A stretch of 64,000 nt of DNA from an uncultured Paracoccaceae bacterium. GTDB taxonomy: Bacteria > Pseudomonadota > Alphaproteobacteria > Rhodobacterales > Rhodobacteraceae. Under the pieces are notes generated by a model. The model saw only the letters and a program-made list of their open reading frames with translations, was not told where the DNA came from and ran no database searches. The DNA lies in NCBI GenBank assembly GCA_937138255.1, contig CAKZOU010000073.1, positions 1 through 64,000 of the forward strand, written 5' to 3'. Shown here one piece after another: positions 42,935 through 52,436 of the stretch (position 1 is its first letter; the number at the start of each line of letters is the position of its first letter). The position numbers were made by a program, and so were the translations under genes.

Positions 42935-43591
42935 CTAGCGCAGGTTGATCCGCAATGCGACAGCCGCGGCAAAAGGTAAAAGCGCAATGGCCCCCGCCGT
43001 AATCCCCGCCAGCATGATCAAAGGCGTGGCGGTTGCAAGCCCTTCCGCCCCGCGCCGCACCACCTCGGCCCCGAAAATCAGCGTCGGCACATAAAGCGGC
43101 AGCACCAGAAGCGACAAGAGCAACCCCCCGCGCCGGATACCGATGGTCAGCGCCGCGCCGAAGGTGCCGATCACCGATAGGGCCGGCGTGCCGATGATGA
43201 GCGAGACGAACAGAAACGAATAGGCCGGCCCCGGCAGGTTCAGAAGCGCCCCAAGCGCCGGCGCCGCCAGCGTCAGCGGCAACCCTGTAGTCAGCCAATG
43301 CGCAACCGCCTTCGAGAGCGCCGCCCCCTCCATCGGTAAGGGCGAAGTCGCCAAAAGCGCCAGCGAGCCGTCTTCATAGTCGAGCGCGAATATCCGGTCG
43401 AGCGACAAAAGCGCCGCCAGAAGTGCCGCCACCCAAAGAATCCCCGGCGCAATCTTCCCCAGAAGGTCCGAATTGGGGCCAACGCCGAACGGCACCAGCA
43501 CCACCACGATCAGAAAGAACGCCAAACCAAGGCCAAAGCCCCCGCCCGCGCGCACGGCAAGGCGCAGATCCCGCATCAGAAGCGCGATCAC
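42935..43591 (-). CDS. ccmB: Heme ABC exporter permease CcmB
   Basis: 218 residues with six hydrophobic helices. The opening MIALLMRDLRLAVRAGGG, the SPLPMEGAALSKAVAHWL segment and LPLYVPTLIFGAEVV are typical for CcmB. It forms the membrane part of CcmABC. The start overlaps the ccmA stop by 4 bases. Confidence 0.95.
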   Translation of the reverse strand: MIALLMRDLRLAVRAGGGFGLGLAFFLIVVVLVPFGVGPNSDLLGKIAPGILWVAALLAALLSLDRIFALDYEDGSLALLATSPLPMEGAALSKAVAHWLTTGLPLTLAAPALGALLNLPGPAYSFLFVSLIIGTPALSVIGTFGAALTIGIRRGGLLLSLLVLPLYVPTLIFGAEVVRRGAEGLATATPLIMLAGITAGAIALLPFAAAVALRINLR

Positions 43592-44205
43592 AGGAAGGCC
43601 TCGTGGCTGCCGCCGGTCGCCTCGGGCGCGGCGCGGAACGGCTGAAGATCCAACTCCGGCGCCTCAAGCCCAAGGTCAATATGCGTGGCGATCACGGCGA
43701 TACCACCCTTCGCCAGATGCTGATCGCGCAGGAAATCTGCGAAAAGCCTCACCGAGAACCGGTCGAGCGAAATCGTCGGCTCATCGAGAAACAAGACCTT
43801 CCGCCCGATCACCCCTAGCCGCGCCAGCCCCAGCCGCCGCTTCTGCCCAGACGACAGCGTCGCCGCAGGCCGCTCGGCCAGATCGACCAGATCAAAGGCC
43901 CTCAGCACGGACTCATCCATCGCCCGCCCGTAAACACTCGCCCAAAAGGCCAGGTTCTCGCGCACGCTCAGCGCCGCCTTGATCCCGTCCTCATGGCTCG
44001 CATAGGCGCCCTCCTCGGCCGGATAGGCGATCTCGCCCGCCTCGGCCGGCTGCAGGCCCGCCAGCGTCCGCAACAGCGTCGTCTTGCCGATGCCATTGGG
44101 TCCGCGCAGGATCAACGCCTGCCCCGCAGGCACAGCAAAGCTCACCCCGTCCAGAACCGGGATGCCGCCGCGCAGGCATTTGAGATCGGTGACACGAAGC
44201 TCCAT
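43588..44205 (-). CDS. ccmA: Heme ABC exporter ATPase CcmA
   Basis: 205 residues. Walker A is GPNGIGKTTLL (about residues 35-45), the signature LSSGQKRRLGLARL, and Walker B KVLFLDEPTISLD. ATP hydrolysis drives release of holo-CcmE. It follows the Mth938-like gene by 38 bases and heads ccmABCDG. Confidence 0.96.
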   Translation of the reverse strand: MELRVTDLKCLRGGIPVLDGVSFAVPAGQALILRGPNGIGKTTLLRTLAGLQPAEAGEIAYPAEEGAYASHEDGIKAALSVRENLAFWASVYGRAMDESVLRAFDLVDLAERPAATLSSGQKRRLGLARLGVIGRKVLFLDEPTISLDRFSVRLFADFLRDQHLAKGGIAVIATHIDLGLEAPELDLQPFRAAPEATGGSHEAFL

Positions 44206-44243
44206 GAGGGCCGATTACCTGAACGAAAGCCGCGAGGAAAGCA

Positions 44244-44597
44244 TCAGACCGGCAAGAGCGCCAATCCGACGCGCCGCCCTTCCGACAAAAGCACATTATA
44301 GGTCCGGCAAGCAGGCGGGCTCGCCATGATCTCGACCCCGATCCCCGCCTCTTCCAGAACCGCGCGAAACCCCGCCTCCAACGGCGCTATCTCCGCGCCC
44401 ATACCTACGAACAAAACGTCGATCTGGTCGGCCACGGCAAGGATCGCCTCGGCATCGCCAATCCCGCCCCAGCCGGAAATCCCCCCCGGCATCACCAGGA
44501 TCGGCCCCTCAAAGACCTTTCCGCCCAACCGGAAGAACCCCGGCCCATAGCCCTCGACCGGAACCGCCCCGCTATAGACCACTTCGTTCAGGCGCAT
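44244..44597 (-). CDS. Mth938-like domain protein (orf117 homologue)
   Basis: 117 residues of the Mth938/NDUFAF3-like fold (DUF498), with YGPGFFRLGGKVFEGPIL at residues ~17-34, a central DVLFVGMGAEI, and a closing TYNVLLSEGRRVGLALLPV. Rhodobacter capsulatus has a protein of the same length (orf117) at the same place between secF and helA. The molecular function is unknown; human NDUFAF3 assists complex I assembly. Confidence 0.88.
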   Translation of the reverse strand: MRLNEVVYSGAVPVEGYGPGFFRLGGKVFEGPILVMPGGISGWGGIGDAEAILAVADQIDVLFVGMGAEIAPLEAGFRAVLEEAGIGVEIMASPPACRTYNVLLSEGRRVGLALLPV

Positions 44598-44606
44598 CCC
44601 CGCCCC

Positions 44607-44628
44607 TTCTTTTGGCCCAAAATACTCC
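44607..44628 (-). repeat. Intergenic element copy (GGAGTATTTTGGGCCAAAAGAA)-type, between secF and the Mth938 gene
   Basis: On the minus strand it reads GGAGTATTTTGGGC followed by CAAAAGAA. A GC-rich stem (CCTGCC / GGCGGG) precedes it directly. A second copy with the same core lies at 49113-49134. I recall this element as frequent after genes in roseobacter genomes; here it sits after the secF stop and could act as a terminator module. Confidence 0.6.
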
Positions 44629-44658
44629 CGCCGGAGGCAGGCTTTCGCCAGAAAGCCT

Positions 44659-45627
44659 TCAGGCGTCGATATCCATGAACTGGTTGCCCGTCGGCTTCTT
44701 CTCTTTCGACCAATCCCGCTTCACGCCCAGCATCAGCACGACGTTCTTGGCGATATAGATCGAGGAATAGGTGCCCACGATAATGCCCCAGGTGATCGCG
44801 AAAACGAACCCGCGGATCACATCGCCGCCCAGAACCAGAAGCGCAATCAGCGCGATGAGCGTCGTGCCCGAGGTCATGAGCGTCCGGCTCAGGGTCTCGT
44901 TGGCCGAAAGATTAAGCACATCGATGAGCGGCATCACCTTGTATTTGATAAGGTTCTCCCGCGCCCGGTCAAACACCACCACCGTGTCGTTGATCGAATA
45001 GCCGACAATCGTGAGAAGTGCCGCAATGATCGCCAGATCGAACTTGATCTGCAAAAGCGAGAAGAGACCGATGGTCAAACCCACGTCATGCACCAAGGCG
45101 ACAACCGCGCCGAGCGCAAACTGCCATTCGAACCGCAACCAGATATAGACCACGATCGCCGCAATCGCGCCCGTAACCGCGAGAATCGCCTTCTGAATAA
45201 GCTCGCCCGAAACCTTCGGACCCACGCTCTCGACCGAAGGGAAGGTGATCGACGGATCAACCGCCTGCAAAGCGGCTTCGATCTTGGCGATCGTCTCGCT
45301 GGTCACGCTTTCCTGCCCTTCCTGGGCCTGAATACGCACCATCGCAACGTGCTGATCATCGGCAAAGGTCGGGTCAAACACCTCGGTGATCGTCACATCG
45401 CCAAGCCCCAGCGGCGTCACCGCCGCACGGTAGGCCGCAACATCGACAGCCGCCGTCGAATCCGTGCGGATCGTCGTGCCGCCCTTGAAGTCGATGCCGA
45501 AATTCAGCCCCATGAAGAGATAGACGACCAGCGAGGCAACCAGAAGGACCACCGAGCCGCCAAAGGTGACCTTCGCATAGCCGAAGAAATTGATCTTGGT
45601 ATTGTCGGGAACCAGACGCAGACGCAT
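44659..45627 (-). CDS. secF: Protein translocase subunit SecF
   Basis: 322 residues from ATG 45627 (GTG 45630 is also in frame). Six membrane helices are visible; the first periplasmic segment has the family motif FGIDFKGGTTIR, and the second part carries TIVGYSINDTVVVFDRARENL. With SecD it uses the proton gradient to finish protein export. The start lies 3 bases after the secD stop. Confidence 0.96.
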   Translation of the reverse strand: MRLRLVPDNTKINFFGYAKVTFGGSVVLLVASLVVYLFMGLNFGIDFKGGTTIRTDSTAAVDVAAYRAAVTPLGLGDVTITEVFDPTFADDQHVAMVRIQAQEGQESVTSETIAKIEAALQAVDPSITFPSVESVGPKVSGELIQKAILAVTGAIAAIVVYIWLRFEWQFALGAVVALVHDVGLTIGLFSLLQIKFDLAIIAALLTIVGYSINDTVVVFDRARENLIKYKVMPLIDVLNLSANETLSRTLMTSGTTLIALIALLVLGGDVIRGFVFAITWGIIVGTYSSIYIAKNVVLMLGVKRDWSKEKKPTGNQFMDIDA

Positions 45628-45630
45628 CAC

Positions 45631-47292
45631 TCAGACCTCAATGGTTTTCGGACGGCGGCGCTGGAACCACCAGACAATCAGCAAGCGGGTCACGAAGATC
45701 GCCGTGAACACCGATGTCAGGATGCCAAGGCCAAGGGTCGTGGCAAAGCCGCGCACAGGGCCCGAGCCAACGATCCACAGGATCACTGCGGTGATCAGGG
45801 TCGTGATATTGGCATCGAGAATCGCCGAAAGCGCCCGCTCATAGCCAAGCTCGATCGCCCGCGCCGGGCCTTTGGCGGTTTTCAACTCCTCGCGGATGCG
45901 TTCATAGACCAGCACATTGGCATCCACCGCCATGCCGATGGTCAGAACGATCCCGGCGATGCCCGGCAAGGTCAGCGTCGCGCCGATCAGCGACAGGACA
46001 CCAAAGATCAGGCCCACGTTGATCGCCAGCGCGATATTGGCGAAGACGCCGAAAAGCCCATAGCTCAGGATCATGAACACAACGACCGCCGCCATGCCGA
46101 CAAGCGCGGCCATCTGGCCTGCGTCGATGCTGTCCTGGCCAAGTTCGGGGCCGATGGTGCGTTCTTCTAGGAAAACCAGCTCCGCCGGCAAGGCGCCGGC
46201 CCGCAGAAGCACGGCGAGATTGGTCGATTCCTCGACCGTAAAGCTGCCGGTGATGATGCCCGACCCGCCCGGAATGTGGCTCTGAATCGTCGGTGCGCTG
46301 ATCACCTCGTCGTCGAGGACGATGGCGAAGGGCGCGCCGATGTTCTCGGCCGTATAGTCGCCAAACTTGCGCGCGCCGGTCGGATTGAAGCGGAAATTCA
46401 CCGCCGGACGGCCGTTCTGATCAAAGCTCGGTTGCGCGTCCACAAGCTCTTCGCCGGTGACAACTGGCGTCTTTTCAAGCACATAGTATGTGCCCGGATC
46501 ATCCAGCGAGGGAAGGACCTCGTTGGTTGCCGCAACGCCCGCATCGGGATCGCTCGTGCGGCTTACCACCGGCTGGAAGGTCAATTGTGCGGTCGCGCCG
46601 ATCCAACCCTTCAGCTCCTGCGCCGATTTCGCGCCCGGAACCTGAATGAGGATACGGTCCGCGCCTTGACGCTGGATCGAGGGCTCGCGGGTTCCCGCGG
46701 CGTCGATCCGGCGGCGGATGATCTCGAGCGCCTGTTGCAGTGTCCGCTCGTCGGTCGCGGCTTTCTCGGCGTCACTGAGCGAAATCGTCAGGACCGCGCC
46801 TTCAGCAGAAACAACAATATTGGAGGCCCCAGCGCCAGTGAGCGACGCGACAGGGCGGGCCAGCCCGCGTACCAGCTCAAGCGCCTGCTCGGCGCCCTCG
46901 GGTTTGGAAATGCGAACCTTCAGAACATCCGGCTCGCTCTCTTCCCGCGTGACAAATCCCACGTCATCCCGCTTGGCAGCAAGGACGTCGCGCACATCGG
47001 GCCACATCGATTCCATGGTGGAGGCATACACATCCGCGACCTGCACCTCGGCCAGAAGATGCGCTCCGCCGCGCAGATCGAGGCCAAGGTTCACAAGGCC
47101 AGACGGCAGGAACGAGGGCCAGAGCGCGGCATCCGCCTCGAGCGCCTCGTTGGAAAGCCCGTTGTCGATCGCGGCGACGGCATCGTTGTGATGCTCCACC
47201 CGGTCATAGAAGAGGTTGGGCACGGCGAGCGCCAGCCCGACCATGCAGGTCAGAACGATCAGGACCTGCCGGAACGGTGAGATGTGGAGCAT
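45631..47292 (-). CDS. secD: Protein translocase subunit SecD
   Basis: 553 residues. The first helix is followed by LGLDLRGGAHLLAEV, the SecD signature. The large periplasmic domain contains QRQGADRILIQVPG. Six helices from about residue 380 include the block LTLPGIAGIVLTIGMAVDANVLVYERIREEL, read in parts. It sits between yajC (21 bases upstream) and secF. Confidence 0.97.
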   Translation of the reverse strand: MLHISPFRQVLIVLTCMVGLALAVPNLFYDRVEHHNDAVAAIDNGLSNEALEADAALWPSFLPSGLVNLGLDLRGGAHLLAEVQVADVYASTMESMWPDVRDVLAAKRDDVGFVTREESEPDVLKVRISKPEGAEQALELVRGLARPVASLTGAGASNIVVSAEGAVLTISLSDAEKAATDERTLQQALEIIRRRIDAAGTREPSIQRQGADRILIQVPGAKSAQELKGWIGATAQLTFQPVVSRTSDPDAGVAATNEVLPSLDDPGTYYVLEKTPVVTGEELVDAQPSFDQNGRPAVNFRFNPTGARKFGDYTAENIGAPFAIVLDDEVISAPTIQSHIPGGSGIITGSFTVEESTNLAVLLRAGALPAELVFLEERTIGPELGQDSIDAGQMAALVGMAAVVVFMILSYGLFGVFANIALAINVGLIFGVLSLIGATLTLPGIAGIVLTIGMAVDANVLVYERIREELKTAKGPARAIELGYERALSAILDANITTLITAVILWIVGSGPVRGFATTLGLGILTSVFTAIFVTRLLIVWWFQRRRPKTIEV

Positions 47293-47313
47293 CTGGGTCT
47301 GTCCTTGGGGCGT

Positions 47314-47595
47314 TTAGGCCTTGGCCGGCTCGGTCTTGCTGGTCACGGCGGAAATCGACGAACGCACGACGCGCACCGAAACGCCCGAGGCGATCTCGAC
47401 CTCGACCTCGTTGTCATCCTTGACCTTGGTCACCTTGCCGATGAGGCCGCCTTGCGTGACCACCTGATCGCCACGGCGCAGGGCCGCCACCATCTGCTGA
47501 TGCTCTTTCAATTTCTTCTGCTGCGGACGGATCAGAAGGAAATACATGATGCCGAACACAAGGATCAGCGGGATGATGGATTGGATGCCCTGCAT
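47314..47595 (-). CDS. yajC: Preprotein translocase subunit YajC
   Basis: 93 residues. One N-terminal helix (IIPLILVFGIMYFLLIRP) is followed by the conserved QQKKLKEHQQMVAALRRGD and GLIGKVTKVKDD. It joins SecDF in the holotranslocon. It is the first gene of the yajC-secD-secF-Mth938-ccm series and is divergent from serS across 177 bases. Confidence 0.96.
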   Translation of the reverse strand: MQGIQSIIPLILVFGIMYFLLIRPQQKKLKEHQQMVAALRRGDQVVTQGGLIGKVTKVKDDNEVEVEIASGVSVRVVRSSISAVTSKTEPAKA

Positions 47596-47772
47596 GGGTC
47601 GTCCCCTGTCTGTTAAAGGTCTGGCGAGGAGGCCCCCCGCGAAAGTCGCGGCACGTTAAGCCCGCCTTCAGGGAATGGCAACAAGTGCTGACCTTTTTCC
47701 CTGTTCACAGGCCCGTGCCTTTGCGGCATATGGGGTCCACGAACGAAAACACCAGCCCAAGGAGCCGGACCC

Positions 47773-49065
47773 ATGCACGATATCCGCACCATCCGCGACA
47801 ACCCCGCCGCTTTCGACGCGGCGCTCTCGCGCCGTGGGATTGCGGGTCTGTCGTCGCAGATTCTGGCGATCGACGAGGCGCGCCGGGCGATGATCCACGC
47901 CGCCGAAACCGCGCAGGCCGATCAGAACAAGGCGTCCAAAGAGGTGGGCGCCGCAAAAGGGCGCGGCGATGAGGCCGAGTTTGAACGGCTTCGCGCGCTG
48001 GTGGCCGAGAAAAAGGCCGAGGTTGCGGCGATGACCGAGGCGGCCAAGGGCAAGGATCAGGAGCTGACCGATCTGCTCCTGACGATCCCCAACCTTCCTT
48101 ACGACGACGTGCCGAACGGCGCCGACGAAAAAGATAACGTGCAGATCCGCACATGGGGCACGCCGCGCGAGATGAATTTCAAGCCGGTCGAACATTATGA
48201 GCTGAAGGCGGTTCAGGGCGGCATGGATTTCGAGACCGCCGCGAAACTTTCGGGAAGCCGTTTTGTCATCCTCGGCGGCGCGGTGGCGCGTCTGCACCGG
48301 GCGCTTGCCCAGTTCATGATCGACACGCATGTGGATCACCACGGGCTGACCGAGATGATCACCCCGGTGCTGGTTCTGCCCGAGATGATGCTGGGCACCG
48401 GCCAGCTGCCGAAGTTTGGCGAGGACAGCTACCAGACCACCAACGGCTGGTGGCTGATCCCCACCGCCGAGGTGACGCTGACCAATACGGTCAATGGCGA
48501 GACGGTCGAGCAATCCACCCTGCCCCGCCGCTATGTCGCCCACACCCAGTGTTTCCGCTCGGAAGCGGGCAGCGCGGGGCGCGATACGGCGGGGATGCTG
48601 CGCCAGCACCAGTTCGAGAAGGTCGAGATGGTGTCGATCACCACGCCCGACCAGTCAGAAGCCGAGCATCGCCGGATGACCGACTGCGCCGAGGCGATTC
48701 TTGAAAGGCTTGGCCTGCCCTATCGCACGGTCGTTTTGTGCACCGGTGATATGGGCGCAGGAGTGCGGCGGACGCATGACCTCGAGGTCTGGTTGCCGGG
48801 GCAGAACGCCTATCGCGAGATCTCTTCGGTCTCGACCTGTGGCGACTATCAGGCGCGGCGGATGAACGCCCGTTTCAAGCCTGCCGCCGGTGGCAAGCCC
48901 GAGTTTGTGCATACGCTGAACGGCTCGGGCCTTGCCGTGGGCCGGACGCTGATCGCGGTACTGGAGAACGGGCAACAGGCGGATGGCTCGGTCGAGCTGC
49001 CACAGGTGCTACACGCCTATCTGGGCGGCAAGAGCCGCATAACTGCGGACGGCGCTCTCGCGTAG
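47773..49065 (+). CDS. serS: Seryl-tRNA synthetase
   Basis: 430 residues. The N-terminal coiled-coil arm recognises the long variable arm of tRNA-Ser (about residues 30-105, [20 protein letters not shown]). Class II motifs follow: motif 2 in [20 protein letters not shown] and motif 3 in [27 protein letters not shown] precedes the ATG. A GC-rich double hairpin follows the stop. Confidence 0.97.
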   Translation: MHDIRTIRDNPAAFDAALSRRGIAGLSSQILAIDEARRAMIHAAETAQADQNKASKEVGAAKGRGDEAEFERLRALVAEKKAEVAAMTEAAKGKDQELTDLLLTIPNLPYDDVPNGADEKDNVQIRTWGTPREMNFKPVEHYELKAVQGGMDFETAAKLSGSRFVILGGAVARLHRALAQFMIDTHVDHHGLTEMITPVLVLPEMMLGTGQLPKFGEDSYQTTNGWWLIPTAEVTLTNTVNGETVEQSTLPRRYVAHTQCFRSEAGSAGRDTAGMLRQHQFEKVEMVSITTPDQSEAEHRRMTDCAEAILERLGLPYRTVVLCTGDMGAGVRRTHDLEVWLPGQNAYREISSVSTCGDYQARRMNARFKPAAGGKPEFVHTLNGSGLAVGRTLIAVLENGQQADGSVELPQVLHAYLGGKSRITADGALA

Positions 49066-49074
49066 GGGGGATCA

Positions 49075-49134
49075 GGGGGGCGCCGCCCCCCGTCCCTTCC
49101 GGGACTCCCCCCGGAGTATTTCAGGCCAAAAGAA
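49075..49134 (+). repeat. GC-rich double hairpin with roseobacter-type intergenic element after serS
   Basis: Two stems in series, GGGGGGC (49075-49081) / GCCCCCC (49085-49091) and GTCCC (49092-49096) / GGGAC (49101-49105), are followed by GGAGTATTTCAGGC and CAAAAGAA (49113-49134). The last part matches the minus-strand element at 44607-44628. It fills the 70 bases between the convergent serS and NTF2-like genes and probably ends the serS transcript. Confidence 0.65.
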
Positions 49135-49135
49135 T

Positions 49136-49531
49136 TCAGGCGCCTGCGGCTTGGCGGGCGTAATCCCCGGCGTCGAACCAGCCGCGTGAGGCGATGACTT
49201 TGTGGGTGTCGTCGAGATCCCACTCTTCCCACCCCTGGATGGCGAGCGGATGGCCTGTGCCGGCATCGTGGCCTGTAAAGGTCCACAGATAGGCCATATG
49301 ACGACCGGCCGGGCGCACGCCGTCACACGTCAGGTTGAGATCGGGAACATCGCGGTAAAAGCCCGCCGCCATTTCGGCAACGCCCGCGCGGTCGATCCAT
49401 GGCGTGCCCCGGTTGATGACAATCTGGGATTTCGTCGCGTAGAAGGACGCGACCGCCTGCGGATCCTTGCTGTTCCAGGCTGCGGTATAGGCCGCTCCTA
49501 ACGCGACCGCCTGTTCAAGTGAAATCGACAT
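49136..49531 (-). CDS. NTF2-like (SnoaL-type) protein
   Basis: 131 residues from ATG 49531 (TTGGGGG upstream). It has the cone-shaped NTF2 fold pattern: YTAAWNSKDPQAVASFYATK near the start, IDRAGVAEMAAGFYRDVPDL in the middle, and HMAYLWTFTGHDAGTGHPL, then WEEWDLDD at the end. Proteins of this kind are enzymes or small-molecule binders; the ligand cannot be told. It follows der by 63 bases on the same strand. Confidence 0.85.
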   Translation of the reverse strand: MSISLEQAVALGAAYTAAWNSKDPQAVASFYATKSQIVINRGTPWIDRAGVAEMAAGFYRDVPDLNLTCDGVRPAGRHMAYLWTFTGHDAGTGHPLAIQGWEEWDLDDTHKVIASRGWFDAGDYARQAAGA

Positions 49532-49594
49532 TTTACCCCCAATGCGTTGATCTATTGCCGCAGCATGGGGCCGATGCCGGCAACAAGGCAACCC

Positions 49595-51067
49595 CTAGCG
49601 GCGGGGTTTGCCGCCGGGTTTTCCGAGGTGCTTGTCGAGTGCGGTGGGCCGCTTTTTCTTGCGGTCCTTGTAAGGGTTCTTGTCGCCCTGATCGCGCAAG
49701 GTCATGCGGATCGGTGTTCCCGGCATGTCGAAATCGGCCCGCAAGCCGTTGACAAGATAGCGGGAATAGCTTTCCGGAACGGACTCGGGATGCGAGGTCA
49801 TCACGACGAAGGCGGGGGGCCGAGTTTTGACTTGCGTCATGTAGCGCATCTTGATCCGGCGGCCTTGCGGCGCGGGTGGCGGGTGTTGCTCCAACATACC
49901 GATGAGCCAGCGGTTGAGCGCGGCGGTGCTGACGCGGCGGTTCCAGACGTCATGGGCCTTGAGGATCGCGGCGTGGAGGCGGTCGAGGCCACGGCCGGTT
50001 TTGGCCGAGACGGTGACCATCGGTGCGCCACGCAGCTGCGGCAGGAGGCGTTCGAATTTCTCGCGCAGGTCTTTGAGCTTTTCCTGCTTTTCGTCTTCGA
50101 GATCCCATTTGTTGACCGCGATTACGACCGCCCGCCCCTCGCGTTCGGCGAGGTCGGCAATGCGCAAGTCTTGTTGTTCGAAGGGGATCTCGACGTCGAG
50201 GAGGACGATTACGACCTCGGCGAATTTCACGGCGCGCAGACCATCGGAAACCGAGAGCTTTTCAAGCTTTTCATGGATCTTGCCTTTGCGACGCATCCCC
50301 GCCGTATCGAAGATCCGCATCGGCACGCCGTCCCAGTCGGTCTGGACCGAGATCGCGTCGCGGGTGATGCCGGCCTCGGGGCCGGTGAGCAGGCGTTCTT
50401 CGCCGATGATCTTGTTGATCAGCGTCGATTTGCCGGCGTTGGGGCGACCGACCACGCAGATCTGCAGGGGTTTGTCGTGGGTCGGGATACGGGGGCCGTC
50501 TTCATCCTCTTCGCCTACATCGACATCCGTTTCAGGGGCATCGGCGGCGGCGCGTTCTTCGAAGAGATCCGCCAGCGGCAGGAGGACGTGATAAAGCTCG
50601 TCCATCCCCTCGCCATGTTCGGCCGACAAGCGCAGCGGCTCGCCAAGGCCGAGGCTATAGGCCTCGAGAAGCCCGGCCTCGCCCGCCCGGCCCTCGGCCT
50701 TGTTGGCCGCAAGGATCACATGGGCATTCTTCTTGCGCAGGATTTCGGCAAACACCTGATCGGAGGGGGTGATGCCTACGCGGGCGTCGACGAGGAAGAG
50801 GCAGACATCGGCCATCTCGACCGCGCGTTCGGTCAGGCGGCGCATCCGGCCCTGAAGGCTGTCGTCGGTCGCCTCTTCAAGGCCCGCGCTGTCGATCACC
50901 GTAAAGCGCAGGTTGCCGAGCCGCGCCTCGCCCTCGCGCAGGTCGCGGGTGACACCGGGCTGGTCGTCGACCAGCGCGAGCTTCTTGCCCACGAGGCGGT
51001 TGAACAGCGTCGATTTGCCCACGTTGGGGCGTCCGACTATGGCGAGGGTAAAGGTCATCTTGGGCAA
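49595..51067 (-). CDS. der: Ribosome-assembly GTPase Der (EngA)
   Basis: 490 residues with two tandem GTPase domains. G1 motifs are [14 protein letters not shown] (about residues 11-24) and [14 protein letters not shown] (about 210-223); NKWD of the second domain is in VNKWDLED. The C-terminal KH-like domain follows and the tail is basic ([10 protein letters not shown]). It acts in 50S subunit maturation. It is the third gene of yfgM-bamB-der, the same order as in E. coli. Confidence 0.97.
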   Translation of the reverse strand: MPKMTFTLAIVGRPNVGKSTLFNRLVGKKLALVDDQPGVTRDLREGEARLGNLRFTVIDSAGLEEATDDSLQGRMRRLTERAVEMADVCLFLVDARVGITPSDQVFAEILRKKNAHVILAANKAEGRAGEAGLLEAYSLGLGEPLRLSAEHGEGMDELYHVLLPLADLFEERAAADAPETDVDVGEEDEDGPRIPTHDKPLQICVVGRPNAGKSTLINKIIGEERLLTGPEAGITRDAISVQTDWDGVPMRIFDTAGMRRKGKIHEKLEKLSVSDGLRAVKFAEVVIVLLDVEIPFEQQDLRIADLAEREGRAVVIAVNKWDLEDEKQEKLKDLREKFERLLPQLRGAPMVTVSAKTGRGLDRLHAAILKAHDVWNRRVSTAALNRWLIGMLEQHPPPAPQGRRIKMRYMTQVKTRPPAFVVMTSHPESVPESYSRYLVNGLRADFDMPGTPIRMTLRDQGDKNPYKDRKKKRPTALDKHLGKPGGKPRR

Positions 51068-51106
51068 TCCGTCAGGTCAGAGACGGCGCGATACACCATT
51101 CCGCCG

Positions 51107-52417
51107 TCAACGGAAAGCCAGCAGTTGGCCTTTCGCCGAGACGACATAGAGGACGCCGCCCGCCACCACAGGGTTTGAGGCCGCGCCACCCGGAAGATCA
51201 ATGGTCCGCAAGAGCGCGCCGGAGACCGGATCAAACTCGCGCAATGTCTCGTCCGAAGAAGCGACGATCAGGCGGCCACCGGCGAGGATCGGGCCATAGA
51301 GGGCGTGGATATCGCGCTGGCGCTTGGGACGATCAGAGACGAACCGCGGCAGGTCCATCCGCCAGATCACCGCACCCGAGCCGGCATCGGCACGGATCAG
51401 CTGGTTCAGATCGTTGAGAAGGAAGATCGAGCCGCCCGCCGGGACGACCGGGCCGGTTGCGCCGTCGTTTAGGGTCCAGAGGCGTTCGCCGGTCGCCAGA
51501 TCGAGCGCCACGGTGCGGCCCGAGACATTGCCAACGTAGACGCGGTTGCCGTCGATCACCGGATCGGCAGCGATATCCGAGACCGTGGCCGCCACATGGC
51601 CGAGGCGCTGGCCGGTGATGACGGTCGACCAGCGGGTCAGGCCGCCGCGCGGGAAGGCGGCGACGACTTCACCCGAGGGGAAGGGAAAGATCGCAAGTTC
51701 GTTGCCGATCGCCGGGCCGGAGCCACCGCCGAAGGTCGAGGTGGGCGCGGTGCCATCGGCGGTCCAGGCGATGCGACCGGTTTCCACATCCAGCGCCCAG
51801 GCGCGGCTGTCGCGGGCGACGATATAGACAAGCTTGCCGGAAACGGTCGGCGCGGCGGTGCCAGGAGCGTCAAGGTCCTGGCTCCAGAGTTTGCTGCCGG
51901 TGGAGGCGTCAAGTGCGGTCAGGCGGCCATAGCCGGTGCCGACGAAGAGCCGCCCGCCACTGATCGCGAGGTTGCCGCCCGAGGCGGAGCTGGCGTTGTC
52001 GGTGCGGGGGGCAAGATCGCGGGTCCATAGGACCGCGCCGGTCGTCGAGACGGCGCTCACGCGGGCGTAGGCGTCGACGGTGTAGATCACGCCACCGGCC
52101 ACAACCGGATCGGCGGTGATCCGCGCGCCCTTGTCGTTGCCTTCGCCGATATCGACCGCAAACTGGAGGGCCAGCGCCTCGCCAACCGAAGGATGCGAGA
52201 TCCGGTGGGCGGGGCCGCCTCCGCGATGGGTCCATTCGGTGTTGAGTGAGGCGGGCGCCAGACGGATAGGCAGGGCTTGGTTGACTTCGACCTTCGGGGC
52301 GCCGGCAAAGCCGTCGCGGATGTCATAGCGCTGCCCTTGCAGGATGACTTCGTTGTCTGAACACGCAACCAGAAGGGACAAGCCCAGCGCCGCTCCGATG
52401 ATGCCCCCTGCTCTCAC
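51107..52417 (-). CDS. bamB: Outer-membrane assembly lipoprotein BamB-like (PQQ-type beta propeller)
   Basis: 436 residues from a GTG at 52417 (AAAGGGGCG upstream). From this start a lipoprotein signal is complete: GLSLLVAC with the lipid-bearing Cys at residue 19. The rest is made of about seven WD-like PQQ propeller repeats, such as GSKLWSQDLDAPGTAAP, GRIAWTADG and GERLWTLNDG. BamB scaffolds the BAM complex for outer-membrane proteins. The position between yfgM and der supports the assignment. Confidence 0.9.
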   Translation of the reverse strand: MRAGGIIGAALGLSLLVACSDNEVILQGQRYDIRDGFAGAPKVEVNQALPIRLAPASLNTEWTHRGGGPAHRISHPSVGEALALQFAVDIGEGNDKGARITADPVVAGGVIYTVDAYARVSAVSTTGAVLWTRDLAPRTDNASSASGGNLAISGGRLFVGTGYGRLTALDASTGSKLWSQDLDAPGTAAPTVSGKLVYIVARDSRAWALDVETGRIAWTADGTAPTSTFGGGSGPAIGNELAIFPFPSGEVVAAFPRGGLTRWSTVITGQRLGHVAATVSDIAADPVIDGNRVYVGNVSGRTVALDLATGERLWTLNDGATGPVVPAGGSIFLLNDLNQLIRADAGSGAVIWRMDLPRFVSDRPKRQRDIHALYGPILAGGRLIVASSDETLREFDPVSGALLRTIDLPGGAASNPVVAGGVLYVVSAKGQLLAFR

Positions 52418-52436
52418 GCTGCGCCCCTTTCTTGAG

